Assembly (NCBI RefSeq): GCF_900258515.1
Contig: NZ_LT984884.1
Location: 1,749,277 to 1,813,276 of the forward strand
DNA from: Lentibacillus sp. Marseille-P4043
Lineage (GTDB): Bacteria > Bacillota > Bacilli > Bacillales > Amphibacillaceae
Direction: 5' to 3'
Length of the DNA stretch: 64,000 bases
Under the pieces are notes generated by a model, which was given only the letters and a program-made list of their open reading frames with translations, was not told where the DNA came from and did no database searches. A program made the translations under genes and the position numbers. Position 1 is the stretch's first letter. Each line of letters starts with the position of its first letter. This document shows, in pieces, positions 1 through 9,452 of this stretch.

Positions 1-8
1 GCGGTTAA

Positions 9-371
9 TTGGGAAGGCTTGTATATGATTTATCCAAGGTCAGAACCGGACTCGGGAAAACCGACCGTCCGGGATCGCAGGGGGGCTACTGGAAACGTAA
101 TTCTAATGAATGTGCGCGCCAGTTTTCTACCCGACAAGAAAATTTGGATGGAAAAGAAGCAATAGCAGCGGTTCGCAAAAATGATGATGGCGATATTATT
201 GCGTTTCAAACAAATACAGGGCGTGAATTGGATTATGTGGCGGCATTGGACGAAGCAAAAGCGGGAAAACTTGCACATATTGATGTTTTCCATAAGTATG
301 GGCGGGATATTATTCGGAGTGAACCAGATGGGATAAAAGAGAATAATTTGGATAACTTGCCTACTTTTTGA
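9..371 (+). CDS. DUF3892 domain protein
   Basis: A 120-residue protein. Its second half (from about residue 49) matches the DUF3892 pattern: an AIAAVRKNDDGDI start, then a charged helix and an HKYGRDIIRSEPDG end, which I recognise as the small domain found in many Firmicutes proteins of unknown role. The N-terminal 45 residues are polar and Gly/Arg-rich and not recognisable. The TTG at position 9 directly follows an in-frame TAA, so this is the longest start visible, but its ribosome site would lie outside or at the edge of the window and the true start may be further in. A bidirectional hairpin terminator follows. No function can be given. Confidence 0.6.
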   Translation: MGRLVYDLSKVRTGLGKTDRPGSQGGYWKRNSNECARQFSTRQENLDGKEAIAAVRKNDDGDIIAFQTNTGRELDYVAALDEAKAGKLAHIDVFHKYGRDIIRSEPDGIKENNLDNLPTF

Positions 372-436
372 TTTGAATCAATCTTTATTTGTTTTTCAAA
401 ATCACTGATGAATCATAAGTGAGATGGGTTCAAAGC

Positions 437-480
437 AAAAAAGCGCCACACCCTGAAAATTTTCAAGATGTGACGCTTTT
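437..480. terminator. Bidirectional rho-independent terminator
   Basis: An AAAGCGCCACA / TGTGACGCTTT stem (one mismatch) around an AT-rich loop, with A-run and T-run on its two sides. It lies between two convergent genes, the DUF3892 gene (+) and the symporter (-), and can serve both. Confidence 0.8.
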
Positions 481-496
481 GCTGGTAGACTTACAT

Positions 497-1714
497 TCAA
501 GCTCGACTCTCTAATTCTTTTTCCGATCCTGCCACAATTACTGCTGCAGAAGCATCCCCAACGATGTTCACGGATGTTCTTAACATGTCCAGAATGCGGT
601 CGATACCAGCGATCAATGCGATTCCTTCTAATGGCAAGCCAATGGAGGAAAGGACCATGGTAAGCATGATTAAGCCTGCACCAGGAACGCCAGCTGTTCC
701 AATCGATGCGAGCACCGTTGTAACGACGACGGTAAGCAATTGGATGAAAGAAAGATCCAAGCCATAGAATTGGGCGATGAAAATAACGGAAACCCCTTGA
801 TAAATGGCGGTTCCATCCATATTAATGGTTGCTCCAAGCGGAAGAACAAAACTACTGATTTTGCTTGGTACGCCTAGGTTTTCTTGGGTATTTTTCAACG
901 TTATTGGCAATGTTCCCGCGCTGCTCGCCGTACTGAAAGCAACGATCGCCGCGGGTGAGATACCTTTGAAAAATGTTAACGGACTCATTTTAGCGAATAT
1001 TTTAACCGCGGATGAATAGACCAGAATCGCATGGACAATACAGGCGACAAACGCAGCCGCAATGACTTTGATTAGTGGTAATAGTACTGACAATCCATAC
1101 TCGCCAATGACCGGCGCTACCAATCCGAGTACCCCAATCGGAGCAATTTTCATAATGATACCCGTAATTTTATACATGATCTCGGCAAAACCATCAAAAA
1201 AGCGATAGACAGGCTGTGCTTTTTCCCCGACCAATGTAATGGCAATTCCAATGAATAAAGCAAAGAAAATAATTTGCAAAATGTTCGCTTCTGCGAGTGC
1301 GTTAAATGGATTTTCCGGTACAATGTTTAGAAAAGTCGTGATCACACTTTGCGGTTCCTGCGATGCGGCTTCTTTTGCCATCTCGGACTCTTCTACCGAA
1401 ATATCCAATCCTTTACCAGGCGAAAATGCGAATGCTACTGCCAGTCCAACGATAATAGCGACTCCAGTTGTCAGCATATAATACACAATCGTTTTGAGCC
1501 CCATCCGACCAAGTTGTTTCGGGTCTCCTCCGCTAGAAACACCAACAACGAGTGTTGCTAAAATGAGTGGGGCAATAATAAATTTAATTAACCGTAAAAA
1601 TAGATCACCAAGGGGCTGAATCACACTAATTGCGTCCCCGAATATAACCCCAAGAATGATGGCTATAATAAAAGCAAAAAAGATTTGTGTGACTAAATTG
1701 AATTTTAATTTCAC
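497..1714 (-). CDS. Dicarboxylate/amino acid:cation symporter (DAACS, GltP/DctA type)
   Basis: A 405-residue membrane protein of the DAACS (SLC1-like) family, which moves glutamate, aspartate or C4-dicarboxylates with Na+ or H+. Family marks visible are about eight hydrophobic segments, the re-entrant serine-rich loop FSTASSAGTLPIT (about residues 260-272), the NMDGTAIYQG motif of TM7 and the GVPGAGLI re-entrant hairpin with a DRILDMLRTSVNIVGD segment near the C terminus. Length is normal for bacterial members. The start is GTG, preceded by AGGAGGG at 7 nt. The gene stands alone, with a terminator just after its stop. Substrate cannot be decided from sequence; glutamate/aspartate or succinate/fumarate are equally possible. 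Confidence 0.85.
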   Translation of the reverse strand: MKLKFNLVTQIFFAFIIAIILGVIFGDAISVIQPLGDLFLRLIKFIIAPLILATLVVGVSSGGDPKQLGRMGLKTIVYYMLTTGVAIIVGLAVAFAFSPGKGLDISVEESEMAKEAASQEPQSVITTFLNIVPENPFNALAEANILQIIFFALFIGIAITLVGEKAQPVYRFFDGFAEIMYKITGIIMKIAPIGVLGLVAPVIGEYGLSVLLPLIKVIAAAFVACIVHAILVYSSAVKIFAKMSPLTFFKGISPAAIVAFSTASSAGTLPITLKNTQENLGVPSKISSFVLPLGATINMDGTAIYQGVSVIFIAQFYGLDLSFIQLLTVVVTTVLASIGTAGVPGAGLIMLTMVLSSIGLPLEGIALIAGIDRILDMLRTSVNIVGDASAAVIVAGSEKELESRA

Positions 1715-1866
1715 GGGATGTCCCTCCTATATGTAACGACATAAAACTACCAAATTCCAATATTAAGATATTTTTAATAGCTTCTTAAAAAAGTATAAAC
1801 GAACAAACCCTATTATATCAAATTGATAGATGAGAGGAAAGTGGGATATGTTGGGCGTATGATGCT

Positions 1867-1893
1867 GGGACGCGGGGACAGGTTCCTTGTCCC
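1867..1893. repeat. GGGACA dispersed repeat, single unit
   Basis: A 27-bp unit of the window-wide family that opens GGGAC, carries an internal GGGGACAGGT and closes TTGTCCC, so the ends can pair. It lies upstream of the symporter gene and directly beside the 20-bp tandem array. Confidence 0.85.
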
Positions 1894-1900
1894 AGCCAGT

Positions 1901-2440
1901 GCTGGTGATTTCGCGCGTGGGTTGATGATTTTGCGTATGGGTTGATGATTTTGTGTATGGGTTGATGATTTTGTTCACGTGCCGATGTTCAGGCTCACGG
2001 GCTGATGATTTAGCTTACGCGCCGATGTTCAGGCTCACGGGCTGATGATATAGCTTACGCGCCGAAGTTCTGGTTCACGGGCTGATGATTTAGCTTACGC
2101 GCCGATGTTCAGGCTCACGGGCTGATGATTTAGCTTACGCGCCGATGTTCAGGCTCACGGGCTGATGATTTAGCTTACGCGCCGATGTTCTGGTTCACGG
2201 GCTGATGATTTAGCTTACGCGCCGAAGTTCAGGCTCACGGGCTGATGATTTAGCTTACGTGCCGATGTTCAGGCTCACGGGCTGATGATTTAGCTTACGC
2301 GCCGATGTTCAGGCTCACGGGCTGATGATTTAGCTTACGCGCCGATGTTCAGGCTCACGGGCTGATGATTTAGCTTACGCGCCGATGTTCTCATACACGA
2401 GCGGAAGTTTCCGCATTCACGCTGATACCCCCAACCCACA
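1901..2440. repeat. 20-bp tandem array 1 (about 27 degenerate copies)
   Basis: The sequence repeats every 20 bp without spacers. In the middle two variants alternate, giving a 40-bp super-period: GCCGATGTTCAGGCTCACGG then GCTGATGATTTAGCTTACGC. The first units (1901-1980) are a third variant, GTTGATGATTTTGNGTATGG, and the last two or three (2381-2440) decay. Read on the minus strand the unit has the form CATCRGCSCG..AGC..AA, the same family as the array at 57491-57930. The array lies downstream of the minus-strand oppA-like gene and upstream of the symporter. The ORFs crossing it are by-products of periodicity. Confidence 0.95.
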
Positions 2441-2467
2441 TGCCGACCGATATTCCATCTCAAACAC

Positions 2468-2494
2468 AAAAAGAGAGCATATTAGCTCTCTTTT
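2468..2494 (-). terminator. Terminator of the oppA-like gene
   Basis: Stem AAAAGAGAGC / GCTCTCTTTT with a short AT loop. Read on the minus strand it ends in a T-run (TTTTTGTGTTT). It lies about 170 bp after the oppA stop, beyond three GGGACA repeat units. Confidence 0.75.
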
Positions 2495-2510
2495 GGCATT
2501 CATCTTAGCT

Positions 2511-2661
2511 GGGACAAGGGGACAGGTCCCTTGTCCCAGCACTAAACCCTTGCGCCCCGTGGCTTCTCAGGTGGGACAACAAACCTGTCCCCATGTCCCA
2601 GCACCGTATCCTTGCGTCCCATGGTTTCCCGGGCGGGACAACAAACCTGTCCCCATGTCCC
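2511..2661. repeat. GGGACA repeat cluster, three units (one forward, two inverted)
   Basis: Units at 2511-2537, 2573-2599 and 2635-2661. The first reads GGGACAAGGGGACAGGTCCC..., the other two are its reverse complement form GGGACAACAAACCTGTCCCC.... The linkers (AGCACTAAACCCTTGCG, AGCACCGTATCCTTGCG) are related to each other. The last unit ends 4 bp before the oppA stop codon. The block 2468-2599 is closely similar to 6273-6402, which also sits directly behind a minus-strand gene. Confidence 0.9.
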
Positions 2662-2665
2662 GGTA

Positions 2666-4309
2666 TTAGTGTTCTGCGATGTAGCCCCATTTGTATTGGA
2701 CGCCGCCGATTGGGGGGACTTTAACGTTTTTGACGTAATCTTTGTTTACCCATACATTTGTGTAGAAGTAGATTGGTGCGATTGGCATTTCATCCATGAA
2801 TACTTGTTCTGCTTCTTGTAAAACTTCCTTACGTTTTTCTGGTTCTGCTATGGTATTTGATTTTTCAAGCAAACTAGCATACTTGTCGCTTTCCCAATTT
2901 GTATAGTTATTGCCACCTGTTGTTTGGAAGATTTCCAGGAAGTTAATTGGGTCATTTACTGCGCCAACCCAGCCCATACGGCCCATTTGGAAATCACCTT
3001 CAGATAAACTATTTAGGTAGACGTTCCACTCTTCATTATTAAGTTCTACCTTCACACCTAGATTCTCTTTCCACATATCTTGTAATGCTTGTGCAATTGT
3101 CGCATGTGCTTCATCCGTGTTATATGATAGTTTTATCGTTGGTAATTTATCAAGGCCGAGTTCGTCTAGCCCTTTCTGCAAATATTCTTTTGCTTGTTCA
3201 ATATCATTATCTTGGAAATATCCTTTCTCATTTTCTTCCCACATAGCTGGCGGAACTAAGGCCATTGCTGGTTGTTGTTCACCTTTTGTTATGTTGGTAA
3301 CGATGCCTTGACGATCAATCGATAAGGCGAATGCTTTTCGTATGTTTGCATTATCGAATGGCTTCATATCCGTATTAAAAGCATAGTAGTAAACAGCAGC
3401 TCTGGATTTAACATTTAATGTGCCTTCTTGTTTTAAGGCTGGGATTGCGGCAAGTGGAATAGAGCCTGTTGGTGATCCAGCCCAGTCCAATTCACCATTT
3501 TTGTACATTTGTAATTCGGTATTTTCGTCTTCAATCATGTACATATTAATTGTTTCGAGCTTCACATTGTCAGCATCCCAATAGTTTGGATTTTTCTTAA
3601 GGGTGATTTGATTTTTGTGTTCCCATGATTCCAGTGAGAATGGTCCGTTTGTTACATACTGTTCACCGGATTCTTGGGCCCAGTCATCTTGCCCGTCTAC
3701 TACATTATGGTTTACTGGATAATACGTATAAAGTGCTGCTAAATCTAGAAAATATGGTGTTGGCTGTTCGAGTTCAACAACGAGCGTTTTATCGTCTTTT
3801 GCTGTAACACCAACTTCATCTAAAGAAGCTTTTCCAGTTTTCGCGGCTTTTGCGTTTTTAATCGAATATAAATAATAGGCGGAATCTGTGTCAGGGCTTT
3901 CTGGATTCAGCACCCATTTCCAAGCATATTCAAAGTCTTTTGCTGTTACGGGATCTCCATTGGACCATTTTGCATCGTCACGGATTGTGAATGTGTAGGT
4001 TTTTTGGTCATCTGAAACCTCAACCTCTTGTGCCATTGCTTTTTGTGTTTTTCCATCTTGATCCAGCCTTGTCAGCCCTTCAAAAGTTTGGTTAAGCACA
4101 GCAACGGATGTCGTATCTGTAGCCTGTCCAGGGTGCATTGATGGTGGCTCCGTTTTGATATTCACGTTCAAAACCTGTTCATCGGCTAGTTTGGTTTTTC
4201 CATCATCTTTGCCATTTGTTGCACTTGAATTATCTTCACCACATGCGGAGAGTATAAAACTCATCATTACTACGAATACGATCAGTGTAGACCATTTTTT
4301 CTTATTCAT
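2666..4309 (-). CDS. Oligopeptide ABC transporter substrate-binding lipoprotein (OppA/DppE family)
   Basis: A 547-residue extracytoplasmic solute-binding protein (SBP family 5). The N terminus is a lipoprotein signal with lipobox LSAC (Cys about residue 23), so the mature protein is membrane-anchored outside the cell. Family signatures are the early segment SMHPGQATDTTS, the EYAWKWVLNPESP region, NPNYWDADNVKLETI, RKAFALSIDRQ and the C-terminal PIAPIYFY. Length is typical for OppA. It binds peptides and would hand them to an Opp/Dpp permease, but no permease or ATPase genes are nearby. The gene lies behind an M42 aminopeptidase and an Lrp regulator on the same strand, which suggests a peptide uptake-and-cleavage unit. 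Confidence 0.9.
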   Translation of the reverse strand: MNKKKWSTLIVFVVMMSFILSACGEDNSSATNGKDDGKTKLADEQVLNVNIKTEPPSMHPGQATDTTSVAVLNQTFEGLTRLDQDGKTQKAMAQEVEVSDDQKTYTFTIRDDAKWSNGDPVTAKDFEYAWKWVLNPESPDTDSAYYLYSIKNAKAAKTGKASLDEVGVTAKDDKTLVVELEQPTPYFLDLAALYTYYPVNHNVVDGQDDWAQESGEQYVTNGPFSLESWEHKNQITLKKNPNYWDADNVKLETINMYMIEDENTELQMYKNGELDWAGSPTGSIPLAAIPALKQEGTLNVKSRAAVYYYAFNTDMKPFDNANIRKAFALSIDRQGIVTNITKGEQQPAMALVPPAMWEENEKGYFQDNDIEQAKEYLQKGLDELGLDKLPTIKLSYNTDEAHATIAQALQDMWKENLGVKVELNNEEWNVYLNSLSEGDFQMGRMGWVGAVNDPINFLEIFQTTGGNNYTNWESDKYASLLEKSNTIAEPEKRKEVLQEAEQVFMDEMPIAPIYFYTNVWVNKDYVKNVKVPPIGGVQYKWGYIAEH

Positions 4310-4345
4310 TAAAATATCCCTCCAGAATTGATCTTTGTTGTAAGG

Positions 4346-5400
4346 TTATTGAAACAAAAAACGCGTTTTTTCATCGATACGCAAAATAAATGATTGAAGC
4401 AGTTCTTTTGTTGCTTTTAGATCATTTATGTTCACTAGCTCAACGGGAGAATGGGCGTTACGGGATGGGATGGACAATACCCCTGTTGGCACACCTTTAT
4501 TCGCAAGTGCAACGGCACCACCGTCTGTACCTATCCCTGTGAAAATCTCAAGTTGATAGTCAATTGCTTGTTCTTTAGCTAGCTTGATGAGGTGATCTTT
4601 TATTGTCTTTTGCACAATTAGGCTGGAGTCCATTACTTTAATTCCGGTACCAGCACCTAAACGCAAGCTATCATCCATTACTTCCTCTGGGGTGTCGCTA
4701 ACTGCAGTTGTGTCAACGGCAATAGCTGCGTCAACATCTAATCCATTAATAGCAGTTTGTGCGCCACGTAATCCTACTTCCTCTTGAACAGCAAATAGAA
4801 ACCAGCAAATTTTTTATCCTGCAATTCGTTTAGTACTTGAAGGAGTGTAGCACAACCTGCACGATCATCAAGTGCTTTTCCAATCATCACTTCATTTCCT
4901 TTGCATCCAGTTAGTTTACTTTCCGTGGCCCATGTTATTGGTGTGCCAACTTCAATTCCTAAATCGGAAACATCATCTCTTGACGAGGCGCCAACGTCTA
5001 TATAAAGATTAGCATGCTTACGAACCTTCGTAGGATCATCGAATTTCATATAATGGGCGGAAATTGTTCCGATTAATCCGTCTACTTCTTTTTTTGAGCC
5101 TAGGACTTTAACCTGTTGTGCAGGAAGGATTCGATCGTCATGTCCACCAAGTTTTTCAAAACGAAGCAGTCCATTAGGTTCGATTTTTTTAACAATGAAG
5201 CCGACTTCATCCATGTGTGCGGTTAACAGGATTACGGGTCCAGGTTTTGTCCCTTTTTTTCTAGCAATGACATTGCCGATAGAATCAACATCGACGGAAT
5301 CGACTTTTGGTTTTACATAACTTTCAATGAAGCGGGTAACTTGATGTTCGTAACCACATGGGCCATTTAATGCGGTTAACTGTTTTAGTAGATCAATCAT
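4346..5400 (-). pseudogene. M42 family metallo-aminopeptidase, frameshifted
   Basis: Two adjacent reading frames make one M42 (glutamyl aminopeptidase/YsdC-like) protein of about 350 residues. The N-terminal part (5400 down to 4774, 208 aa) holds LTAHMDEVGF with a zinc-binding His, GTISAHYM and ALDDRAGC. The C-terminal part (through 4346) holds FTGIGTDGGAV, GVPTGVLSIPSRNAHSP and the metal His. Between them, near 4790-4800, the frame changes: one extra T would restore FYFAVQEEVGLRGAQ, the catalytic Glu-Glu motif. As it stands the first frame stops just before the catalytic glutamates, so the product should be inactive. A sequencing error is the main alternative. Gene order Lrp regulator - peptidase - OppA on one strand. 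Confidence 0.8.
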
Positions 5401-5418
5401 GTGTGTAGCGCCTCCTTA

Positions 5419-5865
5419 TTACATGTATTCAAAGGTATTTTTATAGATTTGTAATTGGACAATTGTGTTAATATCTGTCACTTGATCGAGATCAGTAATT
5501 TTTAAAACGGTTTTTGTTATCGCCTCCTGATCGGCGACATTGATCTGTACAAGCAGCGGATATTCCCCTGATGTTAATGTGACATAACGGATCTCTTTCA
5601 TTTCGCCGAGTTCTTCAATTACTTGGTTTATTGTTTGCGGATGCACCTTTAGTTGAATAATTGCCCCAGCTTTAAGGCCTAGCGCAATGGGGTTGACCAC
5701 TCCGACAACATCTAACGTATTACTGTCGCGTAAGTTTTTATAACGCAGACGCACAGTCTTTTCGGTGACATTCAGTTCTTCAGCAAGCTTCCGAAAAGAC
5801 ATTCTTCCATCGACAGATAATAGTTGAATTAATTTCTGATCTAACTCATCGATCTCATACTCCAA
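5419..5865 (-). CDS. Lrp/AsnC family transcriptional regulator
   Basis: A 148-residue regulator. The N-terminal winged helix-turn-helix reads IDELDQKLIQLLSVDGRMSFRKLAEELNVTEKTVRLRYKNL, and the C-terminal half is the RAM (AsnC ligand-binding) domain. I place the start at TTG 5865 because AAAGGAGG lies 7 nt upstream and the family normally begins just before the DELDxxIL motif; a longer frame to 5958 has no ribosome site. It sits 18 bp ahead of the M42 peptidase and is likely co-transcribed with it and the OppA-like gene, so it may respond to an amino acid released from peptides. That ligand is inference. Confidence 0.85.
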   Translation of the reverse strand: MEYEIDELDQKLIQLLSVDGRMSFRKLAEELNVTEKTVRLRYKNLRDSNTLDVVGVVNPIALGLKAGAIIQLKVHPQTINQVIEELGEMKEIRYVTLTSGEYPLLVQINVADQEAITKTVLKITDLDQVTDINTIVQLQIYKNTFEYM

Positions 5866-6272
5866 TACATTACCTCCTTTCGATACTCTTGTTGATATTA
5901 ATAGCTGTAAAACGTAAATATTATTTAAATAAGTATTCATATATATTAGGGAATGCATTAAAAGCTACCTAATAAGTGAATTTTAATTATTATATAACTC
6001 AAATCATTATAAATCAATTGTTTTTTTAAAATAGAGAGAAAATTTTAATTGGAAGAATATCATGGAATGGTAACAATGTTCGTTGGTGGTTATTTAGAGG
6101 ATTTCATTCTGCTTGATTGGAAATTCATGATGATGCAATTTCAACATTGTTTAGGGATGGAATTTTTGGGATGGTCGTGTTGCTGGGGAATGTATGGAAG
6201 ATGTGAATTGTAAAGATTTAGCAATATGATGAAACAGGTAACCGTTTATATCCTTCAATGATAGTAAAAAGT

Positions 6273-6300
6273 GCCAAAAGAGAGCAGCCTCTCATTTGGC
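6273..6300 (-). terminator. Terminator of the chemoreceptor gene
   Basis: Stem GCCAAAAGAGAG / CTCTCATTTGGC (one mismatch), followed on the minus strand by CACTTTTTAC. It closes the minus-strand chemoreceptor gene, about 100 bp past its stop. The rest of 5866-6272 is AT-rich with no gene seen. Confidence 0.7.
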
Positions 6301-6313
6301 GTTCATCTTAACT

Positions 6314-6402
6314 GGGACATGGGGACAGGTCCCTTGTCCCAGCACTAAACCCTTGCGTTCCGCGGCTTCTCAGGCGGGACAACAAACCTGTCCCCATGTC
6401 CC
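6314..6402. repeat. GGGACA repeat pair (inverted)
   Basis: A forward unit at 6314-6340 and an inverted unit at 6376-6402, separated by AGCACTAAACCCTTGCG.... Together with the preceding hairpin this ~130 bp block repeats the block at 2468-2599 almost base for base. It ends 1 bp before the chemoreceptor stop codon. Confidence 0.9.
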
Positions 6403-6403
6403 G

Positions 6404-8392
6404 CTATACGTTAAATTGGTCGACTAGTTCTTGTAGTTCTTCGGCCATTTGTGATAGGGATGTGGCGGAACTTGTGATTTCTTCCATGGAGGCCAGTTGT
6501 TCTTGTGTTGATGCGGAAACGTTTTGGGCTCCATCTGATGTTGTTTTTGCTACGGTCGCTACTTTGTCAAATGTGGTAATAAAGTGTTCAGCTCCGGAAG
6601 CAATTTCTTGAATTTTCGATGTTACTTGCTGGATTTGTTCTGTTACTGAATTAACAAAACTTGTAATATCCGTGAACGATTGTCCAGCATGGCTAACGAC
6701 TTCAATTCCTTTATCCACTTCTGCAGTTCCGGTTTCCATAGACGTCACTGCATTGTTTGTCACATCTTGGATAGCGACAATCATTTGTCTAATTTGCTCA
6801 GATGATTGAGATGACTGTTCTGCAAGTTTTCGAACCTCGTCAGCTACAACCGCAAAACCTTTACCATGTTCCCCAGCCCTGGCTGCCTCAATAGCTGCAT
6901 TCAGTGCAAGTAAATTTGTTTGTTCGGCGATATCTGTGATGACATCGACAATCTTACTAATCTCTTGTGAATGTTTTCCTAGACCCTCAATATTGGCTGA
7001 TAAATCATGAACGGTTTGCTTAATGGACTCCATTTGTTCAACAGTTGTATCAATTGCCTGATTACCGGCTTTTACAACCGATGTTGCGTTTAATGCTGTT
7101 GTTGAAACTTCATTGGAACTAGCAGCAATTTGCTGAATCGAATTTGACATACCATTTGCCATTTCGGAACTTTTTTCAATGCTTGCTGATTGGCTTTCCA
7201 CTCCAGATGCCACTTCTTGGATCGATGATGAAATTTGCTCCGTTGCAAGTGTATTTTGTTCCGTACTTGCATTTAATTGTTCGGATGATGCTGCTAGATT
7301 ACTAGCTTTTTCCCGAACTTGTAAAATGACATCACGAAGGTGCGTTCTCATTTGATTGAACGCTTGCGCTAATTTACCTAATTCGTCATTTCGGTGCAGA
7401 TCAACTTCAACCGTTAAATCACCTTTGCGCATCTTATCCGTTGCGCCTACTAGTTGATTGATCGGTTTTCCAATTGAACGGACCATGAAAAAGATAATAA
7501 TCCCACTTAAAATAAGGGAAACAACAATAACGGTGATTGTTGTGTTTAGAATTGGCTTGACTGCTTGATTTACTTCGTCTTGATACATGGTCCCGCCAAT
7601 TTTCCAGCCTGTCATATTATTCGTAGTAAAGGCCATTTTCTTTTGATCGCCTTCGAACGTATAATTAAATTTTCCAGATTCGGATTCATAAATGTCTTTG
7701 ATGAACGACTGTGTTGCTTCTGAACCCGCTTCAATATCAGGGTGGCTAATGTAATGGCTTGTTTTATCTAATAAAAATAAATAACCATCATTTCCGATTG
7801 AAATCTCGTTAATCATATTCGATAAACTGCCAAGCTTCAAGTTAACAGCGACAACACCTTCACCGTCCGCAGTTGCTTTTGCCAGTGTAACGACTGCTTG
7901 TTTTGAGGACTGTGATACATATGGATCCGTAACAATAACAGTGCCCTCGTTGTCCATCGCTTGTTTGTACCAAGGCCGTTCGCGTGGATCATAGTCTGAT
8001 GGATTCTTAAACGACGTCGGTGAATTCATAAACTCCCCGGATTCTGTACCTACGTAAGTCTGTTCCACATCTGCCTTTGCGTCTTGAATGGTATCTAGTA
8101 TTTTTCTCGTTTGGTCATCACTATTTTTAACAATATCTCCAGCCGTAATTGCGTTGGATAGATATTCAATGTTCTCCATTTGAGCATGCACAAACTGATT
8201 GATTGCTTGACTCACCAAATCAACGTCTTTTTGCGCTTGATCAAGCATCTGCCCATCAACATTTTTCTCTGCACTCTTATAGGATGTATAAGAGATAACA
8301 ATGCTTGGAATCAGTAAAACAATTAGAAAAGATAAAATCAGCTTACTCTTTAAGCTAAATGAAAATTTGCCAGACTTCTTTTTCTTCAACAT
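6404..8392 (-). CDS. Methyl-accepting chemotaxis protein (dCache)
   Basis: A 662-residue chemoreceptor. Order: TM1 (about 13-33), an extracellular dCache sensor with the [13 protein letters not shown] and YLFLLDK motifs (about 40-275), TM2 (about 283-303), HAMP, then a methyl-accepting signalling domain whose tip [20 protein letters not shown] is the CheA/CheW-binding hairpin (about residues 505-530). The start is set at ATG 8392 because GGAGG lies 5 nt upstream; the longer frame (to 8449) adds 19 residues without a ribosome site. The ligand is unknown; dCache domains often bind amino acids or organic acids. It stands alone. Confidence 0.92.
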   Translation of the reverse strand: MLKKKKSGKFSFSLKSKLILSFLIVLLIPSIVISYTSYKSAEKNVDGQMLDQAQKDVDLVSQAINQFVHAQMENIEYLSNAITAGDIVKNSDDQTRKILDTIQDAKADVEQTYVGTESGEFMNSPTSFKNPSDYDPRERPWYKQAMDNEGTVIVTDPYVSQSSKQAVVTLAKATADGEGVVAVNLKLGSLSNMINEISIGNDGYLFLLDKTSHYISHPDIEAGSEATQSFIKDIYESESGKFNYTFEGDQKKMAFTTNNMTGWKIGGTMYQDEVNQAVKPILNTTITVIVVSLILSGIIIFFMVRSIGKPINQLVGATDKMRKGDLTVEVDLHRNDELGKLAQAFNQMRTHLRDVILQVREKASNLAASSEQLNASTEQNTLATEQISSSIQEVASGVESQSASIEKSSEMANGMSNSIQQIAASSNEVSTTALNATSVVKAGNQAIDTTVEQMESIKQTVHDLSANIEGLGKHSQEISKIVDVITDIAEQTNLLALNAAIEAARAGEHGKGFAVVADEVRKLAEQSSQSSEQIRQMIVAIQDVTNNAVTSMETGTAEVDKGIEVVSHAGQSFTDITSFVNSVTEQIQQVTSKIQEIASGAEHFITTFDKVATVAKTTSDGAQNVSASTQEQLASMEEITSSATSLSQMAEELQELVDQFNV

Positions 8393-8503
8393 ATATTCCT
8401 CCAGTATTCTTCGCTGTAAATTAAAATACACTATATATATATCGACCAAAAGTATAATTCATTTAGTAAATATTTGAAGTTTAATAGGTAAATTATCCTA
8501 CTC

Positions 8504-8613
8504 GGGACGTGGGGACAGGTTCCTCGTCCCTGTCTTTGCTAGGGAAAAAAGGGCGGTGGAACGGGTTTCTTGACCAGGTTTTTGCTGGGACAACAAACCT
8601 GTCCCCATGTCCC
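8504..8613. repeat. GGGACA repeat pair (forward and inverted)
   Basis: Forward unit 8504-8530 (GGGACGTGGGGACAGGTTCC...) and inverted unit 8587-8613 with about 56 bp between. It lies between the divergent chemoreceptor (-) and aroD (+) genes and ends 80 bp before aroD. Confidence 0.88.
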
Positions 8614-8693
8614 AATTGTAAAAACGTGGATGACGGTTTAAGATAGTGGTATTATTGTGGATTAATCCAAATTGAATCGGGGGGGTTGCTCGG

Positions 8694-9452
8694 ATGGAAA
8701 CTACATTTTTTTCTGATAAAAAAGTGCCTTATATTTGTACGCCGCTGACCGGAACAAACAAAGAGGAGATCATGGATGAACTGAAAACCATTATTCCAAA
8801 AAAGCCGGATGTCATAGAATGGAGAGCGGATTTCTTAGAGGAAATTAGTAATACAGCTTATGTTCTATCGGTTGCTAAGGAGATAGCTGCAGTCATTGAT
8901 GTTCCACTGCTTTTTACCATTCGTTCGGAAAAAGAGGGTGGGCAGGAAATATCCTTGTCCGAGGAAGAAAAGGTTGAGTTGTTAAGCCAAATTTGTGAAA
9001 GTTCGGCGGTGGATTTAATTGATTTTGAGGTATCCAACAGTCCTGAACATATTCACAGGCTTAGAAAGCAGTCGAAGGAAAACAAGAAGCAATTAATCTT
9101 GTCTTATCATAATTTTACCTGCACGCCAGCCAACTCGGAAATGATGAAGCAAGTTTACATGGCTGAATTTTTCGGTGCGGACATAGCAAAAATAGCTGTG
9201 ATGCCAAATAACAAAGAAGATGTATTACAGTTATTGGAATTGACCAAACAAGCAGACGAGGCATTATCGATACCAATTGTAAGTATGTCCATGGGGAAAA
9301 TCGGCAGTTTGACCAGGATAATCGGCTGGGCATATGGATCTGTCATGACATTTGGAATGGGGGTCCAAAGCTCAGCACCTGGGCAAATACCGATCGAAAA
9401 ATTAAAAGAACAAATCGCATCAACACAGGAAATGGTGGGGGACTGGGAGTAG
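8694..9452 (+). CDS. aroD: Type I 3-dehydroquinate dehydratase (AroD)
   Basis: A 252-residue enzyme of the shikimate pathway that converts 3-dehydroquinate to 3-dehydroshikimate through a Schiff-base lysine. Family marks: PKKPDVIEWRADF near residue 40, LLFTIRSEKEGG, the catalytic HNF (YHNFTCTP, about residue 140), the lysine in DIAKIAVMP (about 168) and the C-terminal GSVMTFG with APGQI. Length is standard for type I enzymes. A G-rich ribosome site precedes the ATG. The gene appears monocistronic, flanked by repeats upstream and a convergent gene downstream. Type I enzymes may act in quinate breakdown as well as biosynthesis; no other shikimate or quinate gene is nearby to decide. Confidence 0.93.
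   Translation: METTFFSDKKVPYICTPLTGTNKEEIMDELKTIIPKKPDVIEWRADFLEEISNTAYVLSVAKEIAAVIDVPLLFTIRSEKEGGQEISLSEEEKVELLSQICESSAVDLIDFEVSNSPEHIHRLRKQSKENKKQLILSYHNFTCTPANSEMMKQVYMAEFFGADIAKIAVMPNNKEDVLQLLELTKQADEALSIPIVSMSMGKIGSLTRIIGWAYGSVMTFGMGVQSSAPGQIPIEKLKEQIASTQEMVGDWE

Noticed and set aside
1901..2440. CRISPR array
   Set aside because: Units are contiguous at 20 bp with no unique spacers, and no cas genes are near.
2385..2821. Frames over the GGGACA cluster and the end of oppA
   Set aside because: They read repeat sequence or the opposite strand of oppA.
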